Notes: a model not told the origin generated them from the letters alone. Counted from the first letter of the stretch, positions 1-5,902 are shown. The stretch: DNA of 10,754 nucleotides from Acidimicrobiia bacterium (GCA_029863035.1 JAOTWH010000065.1:1-10754); one strand, 5' to 3'. A program made the numbers and translations.

Positions 1-9
1 CCAAGGAAA

Positions 10-33
10 ACAGCCCTGGACTCCCAGGGCTGT
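10..33. terminator. Hairpin terminator upstream of tRNA-Phe
   Basis: A perfect 10-bp stem (ACAGCCCTGG at 10-19, CCAGGGCTGT at 24-33) closes an ACTC tetraloop. On the + strand it is followed by GTCCTTT, a weak U-tract; on the - strand it is followed by TTTTCC, a somewhat better one. It may therefore end a + strand gene lying left of the window, work in both directions, or stop leftward transcripts. It lies 7 bases before the first base of the tRNA. Confidence 0.6.
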
Positions 34-40
34 GTCCTTT

Positions 41-113
41 GGGCAGGTAGCTCAGTCGGTAGAGCACTGGTCTGAAAAACCAGGGGTCGGCAGTTCGATT
101 CTGCCCCTGCCCA
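41..113 (+). tRNA. tRNA-Phe (anticodon GAA)
   Basis: The full cloverleaf can be folded by eye. The acceptor stem GGGCAGG (41-47) pairs with CCTGCCC (106-112), and A113 is the discriminator base. The D arm is GCTC/GAGC (50-53 with 62-65). The anticodon stem CTGGT/ACCAG (67-71 with 79-83) holds the loop CTGAAAA, with anticodon GAA at 74-76, which reads phenylalanine codons. The variable loop is GGGTC, and the T arm GGCAG/CTGCC carries the loop TTCGATT. After the discriminator the genome reads CCG, so the terminal CCA is not fully encoded and must be added by CCA-adding enzyme. A 7-bp hairpin (112-118 with 123-129) overlaps the 3' end and may help 3' processing or termination. The broken integrase just downstream suggests this gene once served as an attachment site. 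Confidence 0.97.
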
Positions 114-129
114 CCGGAAATCTCCGGTG
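112..129 (+). terminator. Small hairpin at the tRNA 3' trailer
   Basis: CACCGGA (112-118) and TCCGGTG (123-129) form a perfect 7-bp stem with an AATC loop. It is followed by the T-containing but interrupted run TTGGCTTGAGTTTCT. Its stem begins in the last acceptor-stem base, so it would compete with the mature tRNA fold. It could be the trailer terminator of the tRNA transcript; the weak U-tract makes this tentative. Confidence 0.3.
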
Positions 130-198
130 TTGGCTTGAGTTTCTGCTTGTCATCACCTACCGCAGCCGATAGTGGAAGACTCGTTCGCGACCGAACTG

Positions 199-510
199 CT
201 ACCCAGAATCCGTGGCGAATACGGCATCTGATACCTGTTGAGCGAGTTCCTCCCGCAGCACAGGCGTGACGTGGGAGTACAGGTCCAGCGTGATGCCCAC
301 GCGAGTGTGCCCGGGGCGGTCGCTCACCGTCAGCGGATGTGCTCCGGCACCGAGGGCCAACGTCGCCATTCCGTGCCGAAGATCGTGGAGTCGAATGGCT
401 GGGAGACCCGCGTCCCGAACGTGCCTCTTGAACACCTTGCTGAACCGCTCAGGGTGTATCGGGTCGCCCAACTCTCGAGCGAATAGGTTGCTGCATTGGC
501 ATGTGCTCAT
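199..510 (-). pseudogene. Truncated tyrosine recombinase (phage-type integrase), C-terminal catalytic fragment
   Basis: The 103-codon open stretch matches the end of tyrosine recombinases, which cut and rejoin DNA at att sites. Seen here are the HDLRH box (H42, R45), the later active-site His in the S-x-R-x-GH motif (H68), and the nucleophile context LDLYSHV (Y78). The N-terminal core-binding domain and the first catalytic Arg box are absent, and an in-frame stop lies only two codons upstream of the ATG (517-519). Homology appears to start around FARELGDPIHP, so the break is near base 480. The usually invariant Leu of the LGH motif is Pro here (RPGH), a further sign of decay. A whole protein would have roughly 350-400 residues. 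The gene points toward tRNA-Phe, whose 3' end is 85 bases away; this is the standard arrangement of an integrase next to its tRNA attachment site. No second copy of the tRNA 3' end is visible in the window. Confidence 0.88.
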
Positions 511-689
511 GGGTGACTACCCGCAACCAAGCCGCAGCGCCGGAGGCGGCGGTTAACCCTGGCATACCAGGGCGTGGCCCTTCCTGGTTCTACTTGGAGG
601 AGATATCACCGAGAGCGGCGTGCAACCCGCCCTGTGAACACACGGTCGGTTCTAGCCACTGCTTGATTGCGGCGAGTGAGCTGTGACAA

Positions 690-717
690 GAGAAGCGGCC
701 CCTGAGGGCCGCCTCTC
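690..717 (-). terminator. Intrinsic terminator of the citrate synthase gene
   Basis: Read on the - strand, GAGAGGCGGCCC pairs with GGGCCGCTTCTC over 12 positions, with a single G-U wobble and a TCAG loop. It is followed by TTGT, a short T-tract. It lies 40 bases past the gltA stop codon. As + strand RNA the wobble becomes an A-C mismatch, which favours use on the - strand. Confidence 0.7.
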
Positions 718-727
718 GATTGCTGAC

Positions 728-752
728 AGCCAATGGCTAACAGCTAATAGCT
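728..752. repeat. Two tandem AGCY-AAT-RGCT mini-palindromes
   Basis: AGCC-AAT-GGCT (728-738) and AGCT-AAT-AGCT (742-752) are two 4-bp stems, each around an AAT loop, spaced 14 bases apart in the gltA 3' trailer. A related string, CCAATAGCT within the direct repeat TAGCTGAC/TAGCTGTC, occurs at 2626-2644 after the endonuclease remnant. They may be members of a small dispersed repeat; function unknown. Confidence 0.35.
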
Positions 753-756
753 TGTC

Positions 757-2040
757 CTATCTCTGATCCATCGCGACGAACTTGCGCTCGGCCTCACCGA
801 CGTAGATCTGGCGTGGACGGCCGATGCGAGTCGTCGGGTCGAGCCGCATCTCCTTCCACTGGGCGATCCAGCCGGGCAGCCGCCCGATCGCGAACAGCAC
901 CGTGAAGATATCGGTAGGGAATCCCATCGCCTTGTAGATGATGCCCGAGTAGAAGTCGACATTCGGATAGAGCTTGCGCTCGGCGAAGTACTCATCGGAG
1001 AGAGCAACTTCTTCGAGTTGCACGGCAACGTCGAGCATTGGATCGTCTTTGCCCAACTTATCGAGCACATCACCGGCGTAGCTCTTGATGATCCGGGCCC
1101 GAGGGTCGAAGTTCTTGTAGACCCGGTGTCCGAATCCCATGAGCCGGAACGGGTCATCCTTGTCCTTGGCCTTGGCGATGTACTCCGACACATCGCCGCC
1201 GCCCTTGATGATCTCGTCGAGCATCTCGACCACCCGCTGATTCGCCCCACCATGCAGTGGGCCCGAAAGAGCGTGAATACCCGAGGCGACCGACGAGAAC
1301 AGATTCGCCTGCGACGAACCGACCATCCGGACCGTCGATGTCGAGCAGTTCTGCTCGTGGTCCGCATGAAGGTTCAGAAGCACGTCGAGTGCCTTCGAAA
1401 TGACCGGATCTACCTGAAATGGCTCGGTTGGATACGAAAACATCATGTGCAGGAAGTTCGACGTGTAGTCGAGATCGTTCCTCGGGTACTGGAACGGCTG
1501 GCTCAGGCTGTACTTGTAGCCCCAGGCCACCAACGTGATCATCTTGCCGATCAGCCGCTTGGCGCTGAGGTCGATCACCTCCTCATCGGTGGAATCCAAT
1601 GAGTCCGGATAGAACGTCGCCAACGCCGACACTGCCGAGGCCAACATCTGCATCGGATGCGCATCAGCCGGAAACGCCTCGTAGAGGTGCTTCATGTCCT
1701 CGCGCACCATCGTGTGATGGTCGATCTCGTCCACGAATTGCCCATATTGGGCAGCCGTCGGCAACTCCCCGTAGAGGCAGAGGTAAGAGACCTCGAGGAA
1801 TGACGCGCTATCGGCGATCTGCTCGATCGGGAACCCCCGATACCGCAGGATTCCATTCTCTCCGTCAAGGAAGGTCACCGAGCTGAGGGCTTCAGCCGTG
1901 TTGGCGAAACCCTTGTCGTGACTGACGATCCCGGTCTGCCCCCGGAGCTTGTTGATGTCGATTGCCAATTCGCCTTCGGTGCCGGTGATCACCGGCAGAG
2001 TGATCTCTCGGTCGCCGATTCTGAGAACGGCTTCGTCCAT
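757..2040 (-). CDS. gltA: Citrate synthase
   Basis: Condenses acetyl-CoA with oxaloacetate to citrate and CoA, the entry step of the TCA cycle, in the cytoplasm. The protein has 427 residues, the same length as the hexameric type II enzyme of E. coli. The catalytic triad is present: His263 in GPLHGGANQ, His305 in MGFGHRVYK and Asp362 in NVDFYSG. The His pair of HADHEQN (225, 228) and the Arg of FDPRA (314) are also present. The N-terminal 40-residue beta domain (REITLPVITGTEG) is typical of the long, Gram-negative-like form that is also found in actinobacteria. An upstream in-frame ATG would add 20 residues (to 2100), but the chosen ATG at 2040 has AAAGGAG six bases before it and starts at the usual family position. 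The gene is monocistronic, with a terminator at 690-717. Nothing links it functionally to its neighbours, which are mobile-element debris on both sides. Confidence 0.97.
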   Translation of the reverse strand: MDEAVLRIGDREITLPVITGTEGELAIDINKLRGQTGIVSHDKGFANTAEALSSVTFLDGENGILRYRGFPIEQIADSASFLEVSYLCLYGELPTAAQYGQFVDEIDHHTMVREDMKHLYEAFPADAHPMQMLASAVSALATFYPDSLDSTDEEVIDLSAKRLIGKMITLVAWGYKYSLSQPFQYPRNDLDYTSNFLHMMFSYPTEPFQVDPVISKALDVLLNLHADHEQNCSTSTVRMVGSSQANLFSSVASGIHALSGPLHGGANQRVVEMLDEIIKGGGDVSEYIAKAKDKDDPFRLMGFGHRVYKNFDPRARIIKSYAGDVLDKLGKDDPMLDVAVQLEEVALSDEYFAERKLYPNVDFYSGIIYKAMGFPTDIFTVLFAIGRLPGWIAQWKEMRLDPTTRIGRPRQIYVGEAERKFVAMDQR

Positions 2041-2046
2041 ATCCGT

Positions 2047-2053
2047 CTCCTTT
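2047..2053 (-). promoter_or_regulatory. Ribosome binding site deciding the gltA start
   Basis: AAAGGAG on the - strand, six bases before the ATG at 2040. The alternative ATG at 2100 lies upstream of this site and has no comparable sequence, so the shorter protein is preferred. Confidence 0.85.
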
Positions 2054-2269
2054 GCTGCGGATTCCGCGCACTGGATGGCCGACACGCGAAGCCAGCCCAT
2101 CTGCTCCCAACGTCGCGCAGATCCCGGCTCCCAACCAGGGTCGTTGGCCCATATTTTCGAATCAACGTGGTCTCTTCGGGTAAGGCTCTAGGAACATTCG
2201 TGGACCCTGGCACACCGTGGCATGGCCTCGCCTGAGGTCGAACATCCCGACTTCGCGTAGCCGTGGCCT

Positions 2270-2632
2270 GTGGCGACCCTGAGCGAGCTGCTGAACCGCC
2301 TCGACGGCGACGAGAACAAGCGCGGCCGCCAGTTCGAGTACATGCCCGTGGTTTCTCACACACGACCCCCGCTACGGACGCCAGCTCAAGAAGGTCTGGC
2401 TCTGGGACGAGTGGCGTGGCCGGGCCGGTGGGGTGCGGACGCTGGCATCGACCTTGTGGCCAAGCACCAGGACGGCTCGCTGTGGGCCATCCAGGCAAAG
2501 GCTTACGACCCCGACCTCAGCGTCAAGAAGCCTGACGTTGACACCTTCCTGAGCGAGTCGGCTCGGAAGCAGTTCTCCTCCCTTTTGTTGCCAGTTCCTT
2601 TGGTGGAGATTCGCTTCGGCCCGGCTAGCTGA
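2270..2632 (+). pseudogene. Frameshifted, truncated restriction-endonuclease-like N-terminal domain of a large helicase-type protein
   Basis: The open frame starts with GTG and reads LSELLNRLDGDENKRGRQFE, then loses sense, and regains it at WGADAGIDLVA. Between them, frame +1 (2349-2414) reads WFLTHDPRYGRQLKKVWLWD followed by EW, which fits the missing stretch. Thus one extra base occurs before 2349, and about five extra bases at a near-tandem TGGCG/TGGCC (2412-2421) restore the frame. The pieces resemble the N-terminal Mrr-like nuclease domain of large restriction/helicase proteins. The active-site pattern is visible as GID near residue 80 and the Q-x-K of WAIQAK. After SARKQF the resemblance stops and the frame ends within 20 codons, so the expected helicase part is gone. 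As it stands the product would be scrambled in the middle and cannot be a working nuclease. It is probably a relic of the same mobile or defence material as the integrase fragment. The family match comes from memory of sequence style and should be checked by search. Confidence 0.75.
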
Positions 2633-2692
2633 CCAATAGCTGTCAAACGGCCCTATCTATCGCGGTCGAGTGGGTAGCACTGTGAGTCCGCG

Positions 2693-3151
2693 ATGGAGAT
2701 GCTCATCGTGTACGAAGGCGAGCGCGGCCACACCCGTAAGGCTGCCCAGGCAATGGCCCGCGCCGCGGTCGCGGTAGGCGCTGAAGCGACGGTCAAGCCC
2801 ATCGAAATGGCCGAACCAAATGACGCGGTCCGGGCCGACGCCCTGGTGGCCGGTTGCTGGGTGAAAGGCAACGTTCCCTTCGGCGGCGCTGAAACAGGCC
2901 GCATGATCGACTGGATCGAGCGCCTGCCGGCCATGGATGGCAAGCCGGCCGGGGCATTCTGCACCTACGGGCTCTTCCCTCGGTTGTTTGCCGACGCTGT
3001 GGCGCGTACCGGCGAGACGCTCAATCGCATAGAGGCGGGCCTGGGTGCCAAGGGTGTCGAGGTGGTGACCACCCACGCCATTCACCGACGCTCGCCGGAC
3101 GATGGCGCGGCAGCGTTCGTGGGCAGTGTGCTCAAGAACGTCGACGGCTGA
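2693..3151 (+). CDS. Flavodoxin-like protein
   Basis: A 152-residue single-domain protein of the flavodoxin fold, expected to bind FMN and shuttle electrons or act as a small flavin reductase in the cytoplasm. The first beta strand MLIVY runs into the phosphate-binding loop EGERGHT (residues 8-14), the counterpart of the flavodoxin T/S-x-T-G-x-T loop. The later stretch AGCWVKGNVPFGGAETGRM (about 53-71) and AFCTYGLFP (about 88-96) occupy the positions of the two isoalloxazine-contacting loops. The length matches short-chain flavodoxins. The ATG at 2693 has no clear Shine-Dalgarno; a second in-frame ATG two codons on (2699) is possible, and either would change little. It may have a leaderless or weakly led transcript. 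The partner reductase is not in the window, so the redox pathway cannot be named. Confidence 0.85.
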   Translation: MEMLIVYEGERGHTRKAAQAMARAAVAVGAEATVKPIEMAEPNDAVRADALVAGCWVKGNVPFGGAETGRMIDWIERLPAMDGKPAGAFCTYGLFPRLFADAVARTGETLNRIEAGLGAKGVEVVTTHAIHRRSPDDGAAAFVGSVLKNVDG

Positions 3152-3223
3152 TCGTCCCCTCTTCTCCCACCGCCAAGCACGTTGCAAGGCGTATCCCTTC
3201 GAACCAGCCCACGGGCTGGGCCG

Positions 3224-3255
3224 CCGGGCCCAGGCTTTCGGCCCTGGCTGCCCGG
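3224..3255 (+). terminator. Possible terminator after the flavodoxin gene
   Basis: CCGGGC-CCAGG (3224-3234) pairs with CCTGG and GCCCGG (3243-3247, 3250-3255), giving 11 bp with a 2-base bulge and a CTTTCGGC loop. It is followed by TTCCTCCCTC, which is pyrimidine-rich but not a clean U-run. A second, smaller hairpin (CCAGCC/GGCTGG, 3204-3219) stands just before it. It lies between the flavodoxin stop and the next gene's Shine-Dalgarno. Confidence 0.4.
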
Positions 3256-3291
3256 TTCCTCCCTCTGCAGAATTGAAATCGAAAGGTCTCG

Positions 3292-4779
3292 ATGAGCACC
3301 ATCAGGTTCGCTGCCAGTCTTTGTCTTGCTCTGACCCTCGCCCTGGCTTCTTGTGGCGGCGATGTCCAGGTCGAAGACACCCACCCCGAGGTCTCGACAT
3401 CCGCCGCGCTGAGCGGGGACACGGGAGATGTCGTGGTCAACAGCACCCGTCCTGATGGCCCGACGCCCGTTGTGGTGGACGCCGACATGGGCGGGGACGA
3501 CATGATGGCTCTGCTGTACTTGCTGGGCCAGCGCGACGTGAGTGTCCTGGCTGTCACCGTCACCGGAACGGGGTTAGCTCATTGCCCCGCTGGTGGCGCC
3601 AACGCCCGTGCGATTCTCGATCACGTTGGTGCCGAGGAGATCCCAGTGGCTTGTGGTGCGGTGGAGCCCCTCGCAGGGTCAAACACTCTTCTGGACGAAT
3701 GGCGCGATGGTGCAGACCTGTTGGGAACCCAGCTCGGGTTGGAGGTACCGGGGTTCGAGGGTTCGGGAGCCATCGATCTGCTGATCGAGACGGTTGCACG
3801 ATCGTCGGAGCCCGTCCGGCTATTGGCGATCGGGCCGCTTACCAACGTGGCGCTTGCCATCGACCAGGACCCGCAGATGCTTAAGAACCTCACCGAGATC
3901 GTGATCATGGGAGGCGCGGTTGGTGTGAGCGGCTCGGTCGATCCGGAGTATTGGGCCGAATGGAACTTCTGGGCAGATCCGGTGGCCGCCAATCGGGTGC
4001 TGCGGTCCGGCGTGCCCATCACACTGGTCCCGCTGGATGCCACGAACTCCGTTCCGGCCTCCGTGTTCTTTCATGAAGCCCTGGCTGCGCAGAAGGCCAC
4101 CTCAAGTGCAGAGTTGGTCGATCGGTTCTTCGTGGTCAACGACTTCAATCTGGTGGGCGGCGCGTATTTCTTCTGGGACCCGTTGGCTGCTGTCGCGATG
4201 ATCGATCCGGGCGTGGCTACCTACGAGACAAGGCATCTGGAGGTAGTGGAAGAGGCTGGCGTCAAGCTTGGAGCTGTTGTCGATTCTCCAGATGGCCCTG
4301 AGGTTCGGGTCGCGATTGGAGCCGATCGGGAACGGTTCGAGAAAGCTTTTCTCACTGGCCTCAATGGTGGCGTGCTCTCGACGGTTGAGGTCCCGACGCC
4401 CGACCTCATGGTCCAGTTCAGCGACGCGGCATGCACCCTGCAGGGTCCCACCACATTCGATGCTGAAGAGAACACTGCAGCAGTTGTGGTTGAGATCCTC
4501 AATGAGACAACTGGTGCCGTGGCCGTCGTGTTCGGCCTTCATGCTGGCGTCAGTATCGAGCAAGTGAAGGCCGACGCGGCACTGGTCGGTGAGACAGATG
4601 AGCCGCCGTCATATTGGGAGCAGACCGGCGTGGCAGTGGCGTTCGGCGCGCCGCTCACCGGGGGCTCCGCAACCGGACGATTGGACCTGGTACCCGGCGA
4701 GCATGCAGTGATCTGTTCGACCGAGGACAACCACCTGACCGTGGCCGGCGAGGTGGTGATCGATCCGGGCAGCGGCTAG
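3292..4779 (+). CDS. Lipoprotein nucleoside hydrolase (IunH/RihABC type) with an extra C-terminal domain
   Basis: Predicted to hydrolyse the N-glycosidic bond of ribonucleosides to base and ribose, outside the membrane. Residues 1-21 form a lipoprotein signal peptide ending in the lipobox LASC, so Cys21 would be lipidated. The hydrolase domain spans about 58-370. It has the calcium-binding DADMGGDD (D63, D65, D69, D70), the GPLTNVALA helix (181-189), MGGAV (206-210), the Asn/Asp pair in EWNFWADP (N225, D229), and WDPLAA with D296, the last metal ligand. WDP rather than HDP means the His often placed before that Asp is missing; substrate choice cannot be deduced. Residues about 370-495 form an additional domain with two cysteines (C381, C475) set in DAACTLQGP and GEHAVICS, resembling cupredoxin-like beta domains of actinobacterial lipoproteins. 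GAAAGG lies five bases before the ATG. Secreted scavenging of nucleosides is the likely role. Confidence 0.9.
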   Translation: MSTIRFAASLCLALTLALASCGGDVQVEDTHPEVSTSAALSGDTGDVVVNSTRPDGPTPVVVDADMGGDDMMALLYLLGQRDVSVLAVTVTGTGLAHCPAGGANARAILDHVGAEEIPVACGAVEPLAGSNTLLDEWRDGADLLGTQLGLEVPGFEGSGAIDLLIETVARSSEPVRLLAIGPLTNVALAIDQDPQMLKNLTEIVIMGGAVGVSGSVDPEYWAEWNFWADPVAANRVLRSGVPITLVPLDATNSVPASVFFHEALAAQKATSSAELVDRFFVVNDFNLVGGAYFFWDPLAAVAMIDPGVATYETRHLEVVEEAGVKLGAVVDSPDGPEVRVAIGADRERFEKAFLTGLNGGVLSTVEVPTPDLMVQFSDAACTLQGPTTFDAEENTAAVVVEILNETTGAVAVVFGLHAGVSIEQVKADAALVGETDEPPSYWEQTGVAVAFGAPLTGGSATGRLDLVPGEHAVICSTEDNHLTVAGEVVIDPGSG

Positions 4780-4821
4780 GAGGCGGAGGCGCTGCGCTAG
4801 GGGGCTCAATACGCGAAAAAC

Positions 4822-4841
4822 GCCGGTCCCGATGGACCGGC
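4822..4841 (-). terminator. Strong intrinsic terminator of the three-gene micro-operon
   Basis: GCCGGTCC and GGACCGGC form a perfect 8-bp stem around a CGAT loop. On the - strand it runs directly into GTTTTT, a classical U-tract; on the + strand it is followed by AGTTCGTGG, with no U-run. It therefore serves leftward transcripts, and this orientation is independent evidence for the small - strand genes at 4864-5255. It may also give weak cover for the nucleoside hydrolase transcript. Confidence 0.85.
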
Positions 4842-4863
4842 AGTTCGTGGGTGGGGGGAGTCC

Positions 4864-4938
4864 TTAGTGGCGCTTGCGGCCCCGCATCAGCGCTTCTCTT
4901 CGATATTTGACCATTTCTTCGACCATGAGTGGATGCAC
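4864..4938 (-). CDS. 24-residue basic microprotein, third gene of the micro-operon
   Basis: A GTG-started frame of 24 codons, MHPLMVEEMVKYRREALMRG followed by RKRH, ending TAA. Its GTG overlaps the stop of the preceding gene in the string TAGTG, the classical sign of translational coupling. AAAGGGAG lies eight bases upstream, inside the end of the previous frame. An internal ATG four codons on could also start it. The sequence is helical in character with a basic tail, fit for RNA or protein binding. No family is recognised. The terminator with its U-tract begins 22 bases after the stop, so the transcript appears to end just here. The small size makes chance possible, but the RBS, overlap and terminator together argue for a real gene. 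Confidence 0.55.
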   Translation of the reverse strand: MHPLMVEEMVKYRREALMRGRKRH

Positions 4939-5096
4939 TACGAGTTCTCCCTTTGTGGTTGCTGGTCCCAACCGACGTATCCGCAGCTGCAGGTGAAGTG
5001 GACTGCGAAGCCGCTGGGCAGGCGCCTCAGCTCGTCGATCGCTTCCAGTGACACGAGCACTCTGGTGCGGTGTCCTGGGCAGTAAGGGGCGAACAC
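4938..5096 (-). CDS. 52-residue zinc-ribbon-like small protein
   Basis: A GTG-started frame, MFAPYCPGHRTRVLVSLEAI onward, with a metal-binding pattern: CPGH (C6, H9) near the start and TCSCG (C36, C38) near the end, separated by a short strand-helix-strand region. It resembles small actinobacterial proteins with a C-x2-H and C-x-C pair that should bind one zinc. The function of these is not known to me. The start codon follows the TAG of the upstream gene with no gap, and the stop overlaps the next start (TAGTG), so all three reading frames are packed head to tail. An in-frame ATG is absent near the start; the GTG is the only sensible choice. Zinc binding is inferred from spacing alone. Confidence 0.68.
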   Translation of the reverse strand: MFAPYCPGHRTRVLVSLEAIDELRRLPSGFAVHFTCSCGYVGWDQQPQRENS

Positions 5097-5255
5097 CTAG
5101 ACCACCCGGCGCCTGGCGCGAGCCATTTCAGCCCGCAGCCCGATCAACTCGACCCGGGCATCGACCAGCTCACCAAACGAGGCGCCTGTGATGCGCAGTT
5201 CCTCATAGCGGGAACGGGCTCCCGCCAATTTCTTGAAAGCCGATTCGAAAGACAT
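5097..5255 (-). CDS. 52-residue helical small protein, first gene of the micro-operon
   Basis: An ATG-started frame of 52 codons beginning MSFESAFKKLAGARSRYEEL. It is rich in Glu, Arg, Ala and Leu and ends in a basic tail (MARARRRVV). Predicted to be two alpha helices, perhaps a helical hairpin or coiled coil, with a break at TGASFGE (23-29). There is no signal peptide or membrane segment. GAGAGG sits six bases before the ATG, a good ribosome site. The next gene's GTG follows its TAG directly. It lies first behind a possible operator (5277-5294) and is divergent from a CGNR zinc-finger regulator. I do not recognise a named family, although short proteins of this style occur in actinobacteria. 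Function unknown. Confidence 0.7.
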   Translation of the reverse strand: MSFESAFKKLAGARSRYEELRITGASFGELVDARVELIGLRAEMARARRRVV

Positions 5256-5261
5256 GATTGA

Positions 5262-5267
5262 CCTCTC
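5262..5267 (-). promoter_or_regulatory. Ribosome binding site of the first microgene
   Basis: GAGAGG on the - strand, six bases before the ATG at 5255. It supports translation of a frame short enough to be passed over by most gene callers. Confidence 0.65.
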
Positions 5268-5276
5268 TCTGTAATG

Positions 5277-5294
5277 GTCTATAGTTCTTTAGAC
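5277..5294. promoter_or_regulatory. Palindromic operator candidate between divergent genes
   Basis: GTCTATAGTTCTTTAGAC is an 18-bp inverted repeat whose arms follow GTCTAWAG and its reverse, with 14 of 18 positions symmetric. It lies in the 74-base gap between the micro-operon start (5255) and the regulator start (5330). Read leftward, the arm contains TATAGA (5283-5278), a fair -10 box placed about 23 bases before the ATG. Read rightward, TATAGT (5305-5310) is a good -10 for the regulator, just downstream of the palindrome. Convincing -35 hexamers are not seen on either side. A dimer bound here could control both directions; the adjacent CGNR protein is the natural, untested candidate. Confidence 0.6.
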
Positions 5295-5304
5295 AGTTAC
5301 AAGG

Positions 5305-5310
5305 TATAGT
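5305..5310 (+). promoter_or_regulatory. -10 box candidate for the CGNR regulator gene
   Basis: TATAGT differs from the consensus TATAAT in one base and lies 19 bases before the GTG start, in a locally AT-rich patch. A good -35 at the proper distance is not visible; the palindromic operator occupies that place, so activation or repression through it is plausible. Confidence 0.4.
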
Positions 5311-5329
5311 ATCGGGTGTAAGGAGTCAA

Positions 5330-5902
5330 GTGGATTTTTCTCATTACAGCGATACGGCGGTACAGATGGCCGTAGACCTCGTCAACACAGTTGATCGAGC
5401 CAGTGGCGACGACCAGCTGACCGACGTTGACGGACTGTTGGCGTTCTTGGATCGCTACGCGTCGGAGTGGGATCGCGACGATTTCGACCCCAAGGCCATC
5501 GCCCCGATCCACGTCGAGCGAGTGCGACGGCTCCGTACCCGGTTGCGCGCCGTGCTGGAGGCGGACACCGCCGAGGAAGCGGCCGACGGGCTCAACCGGA
5601 TCCTTATCGACGTCCAAGCCACCCCGCGTGTCAGCCTTCACAGTGAGCACCCTCACATGCACTTCGAGCCAAAGAAGCGCGGAGTGGCGAAGTGGTTGGG
5701 GGCGGCCACCGCCATGGGCATCGCCACTGTCCTCGTCGACCAGGGCATCGAGAGGTTCGGTACCTGCGCCTCCACTACCTGCGTTGATTCGTTCATCGAC
5801 ACGTCGCGCAACCGCTCGCGACTCCATTGCTCGACCACTTGCGCCAACCGAGAGCACGTCGCCGCTCACCGACGACGTGCCGTTGCCGTCAGCGAGAACT
5901 AG
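5330..5902 (+). CDS. CGNR-type zinc finger protein, probable transcription regulator
   Basis: A 190-residue protein of the family with an N-terminal all-helical ABATE-like stress-response domain (about 10-100) and a C-terminal CGNR zinc finger (about 140-180). Four cysteines (C146, C151, C167, C171) sit in the pattern GTCASTTC, then DTSRNRSR, then CSTTCANR. The signature tetrapeptide is CANR rather than CGNR. The basic tail (HRRRAV) fits nucleic-acid binding. Such proteins are taken to be transcription factors, though few have been studied. The GTG start at 5330 has AAGGAG four bases upstream and begins DFSHYSDTAVQMAVDLVNT, the usual family opening. It is transcribed away from the three microgenes, with a palindrome in between, so autoregulation and control of them are likely but inferred. 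Its stop shares the CTAG at 5899-5902 with the converging VanW gene. Confidence 0.87.
   Translation: MDFSHYSDTAVQMAVDLVNTVDRASGDDQLTDVDGLLAFLDRYASEWDRDDFDPKAIAPIHVERVRRLRTRLRAVLEADTAEEAADGLNRILIDVQATPRVSLHSEHPHMHFEPKKRGVAKWLGAATAMGIATVLVDQGIERFGTCASTTCVDSFIDTSRNRSRLHCSTTCANREHVAAHRRRAVAVSEN

Noticed and set aside
557..572. CCCTGG-CATA-CCAGGG hairpin as a possible att core or copy of the tRNA end
   Set aside because: It shares only ACCAGGG with the tRNA gene, too short to be a duplication of the attachment site.
501..686. Small + strand frame between the integrase remnant and gltA terminator
   Set aside because: No ribosome site before its ATG, low-complexity composition and no recognisable homology. 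The stretch 511-689 has no gene that I can support, only a hairpin CCCTGG-CATA-CCAGGG (557-572).
1018..1602. 194-codon + strand frame within gltA
   Set aside because: Antisense shadow of citrate synthase; codon third positions are fixed by the - strand gene.
2054..2269. Promoter search upstream of gltA (TTGATT near 2161-2166 on the - strand, AT-rich ATATTTT near 2150-2156)
   Set aside because: Hexamers are not at proper spacing, so no promoter is called; the stretch shows no gene.
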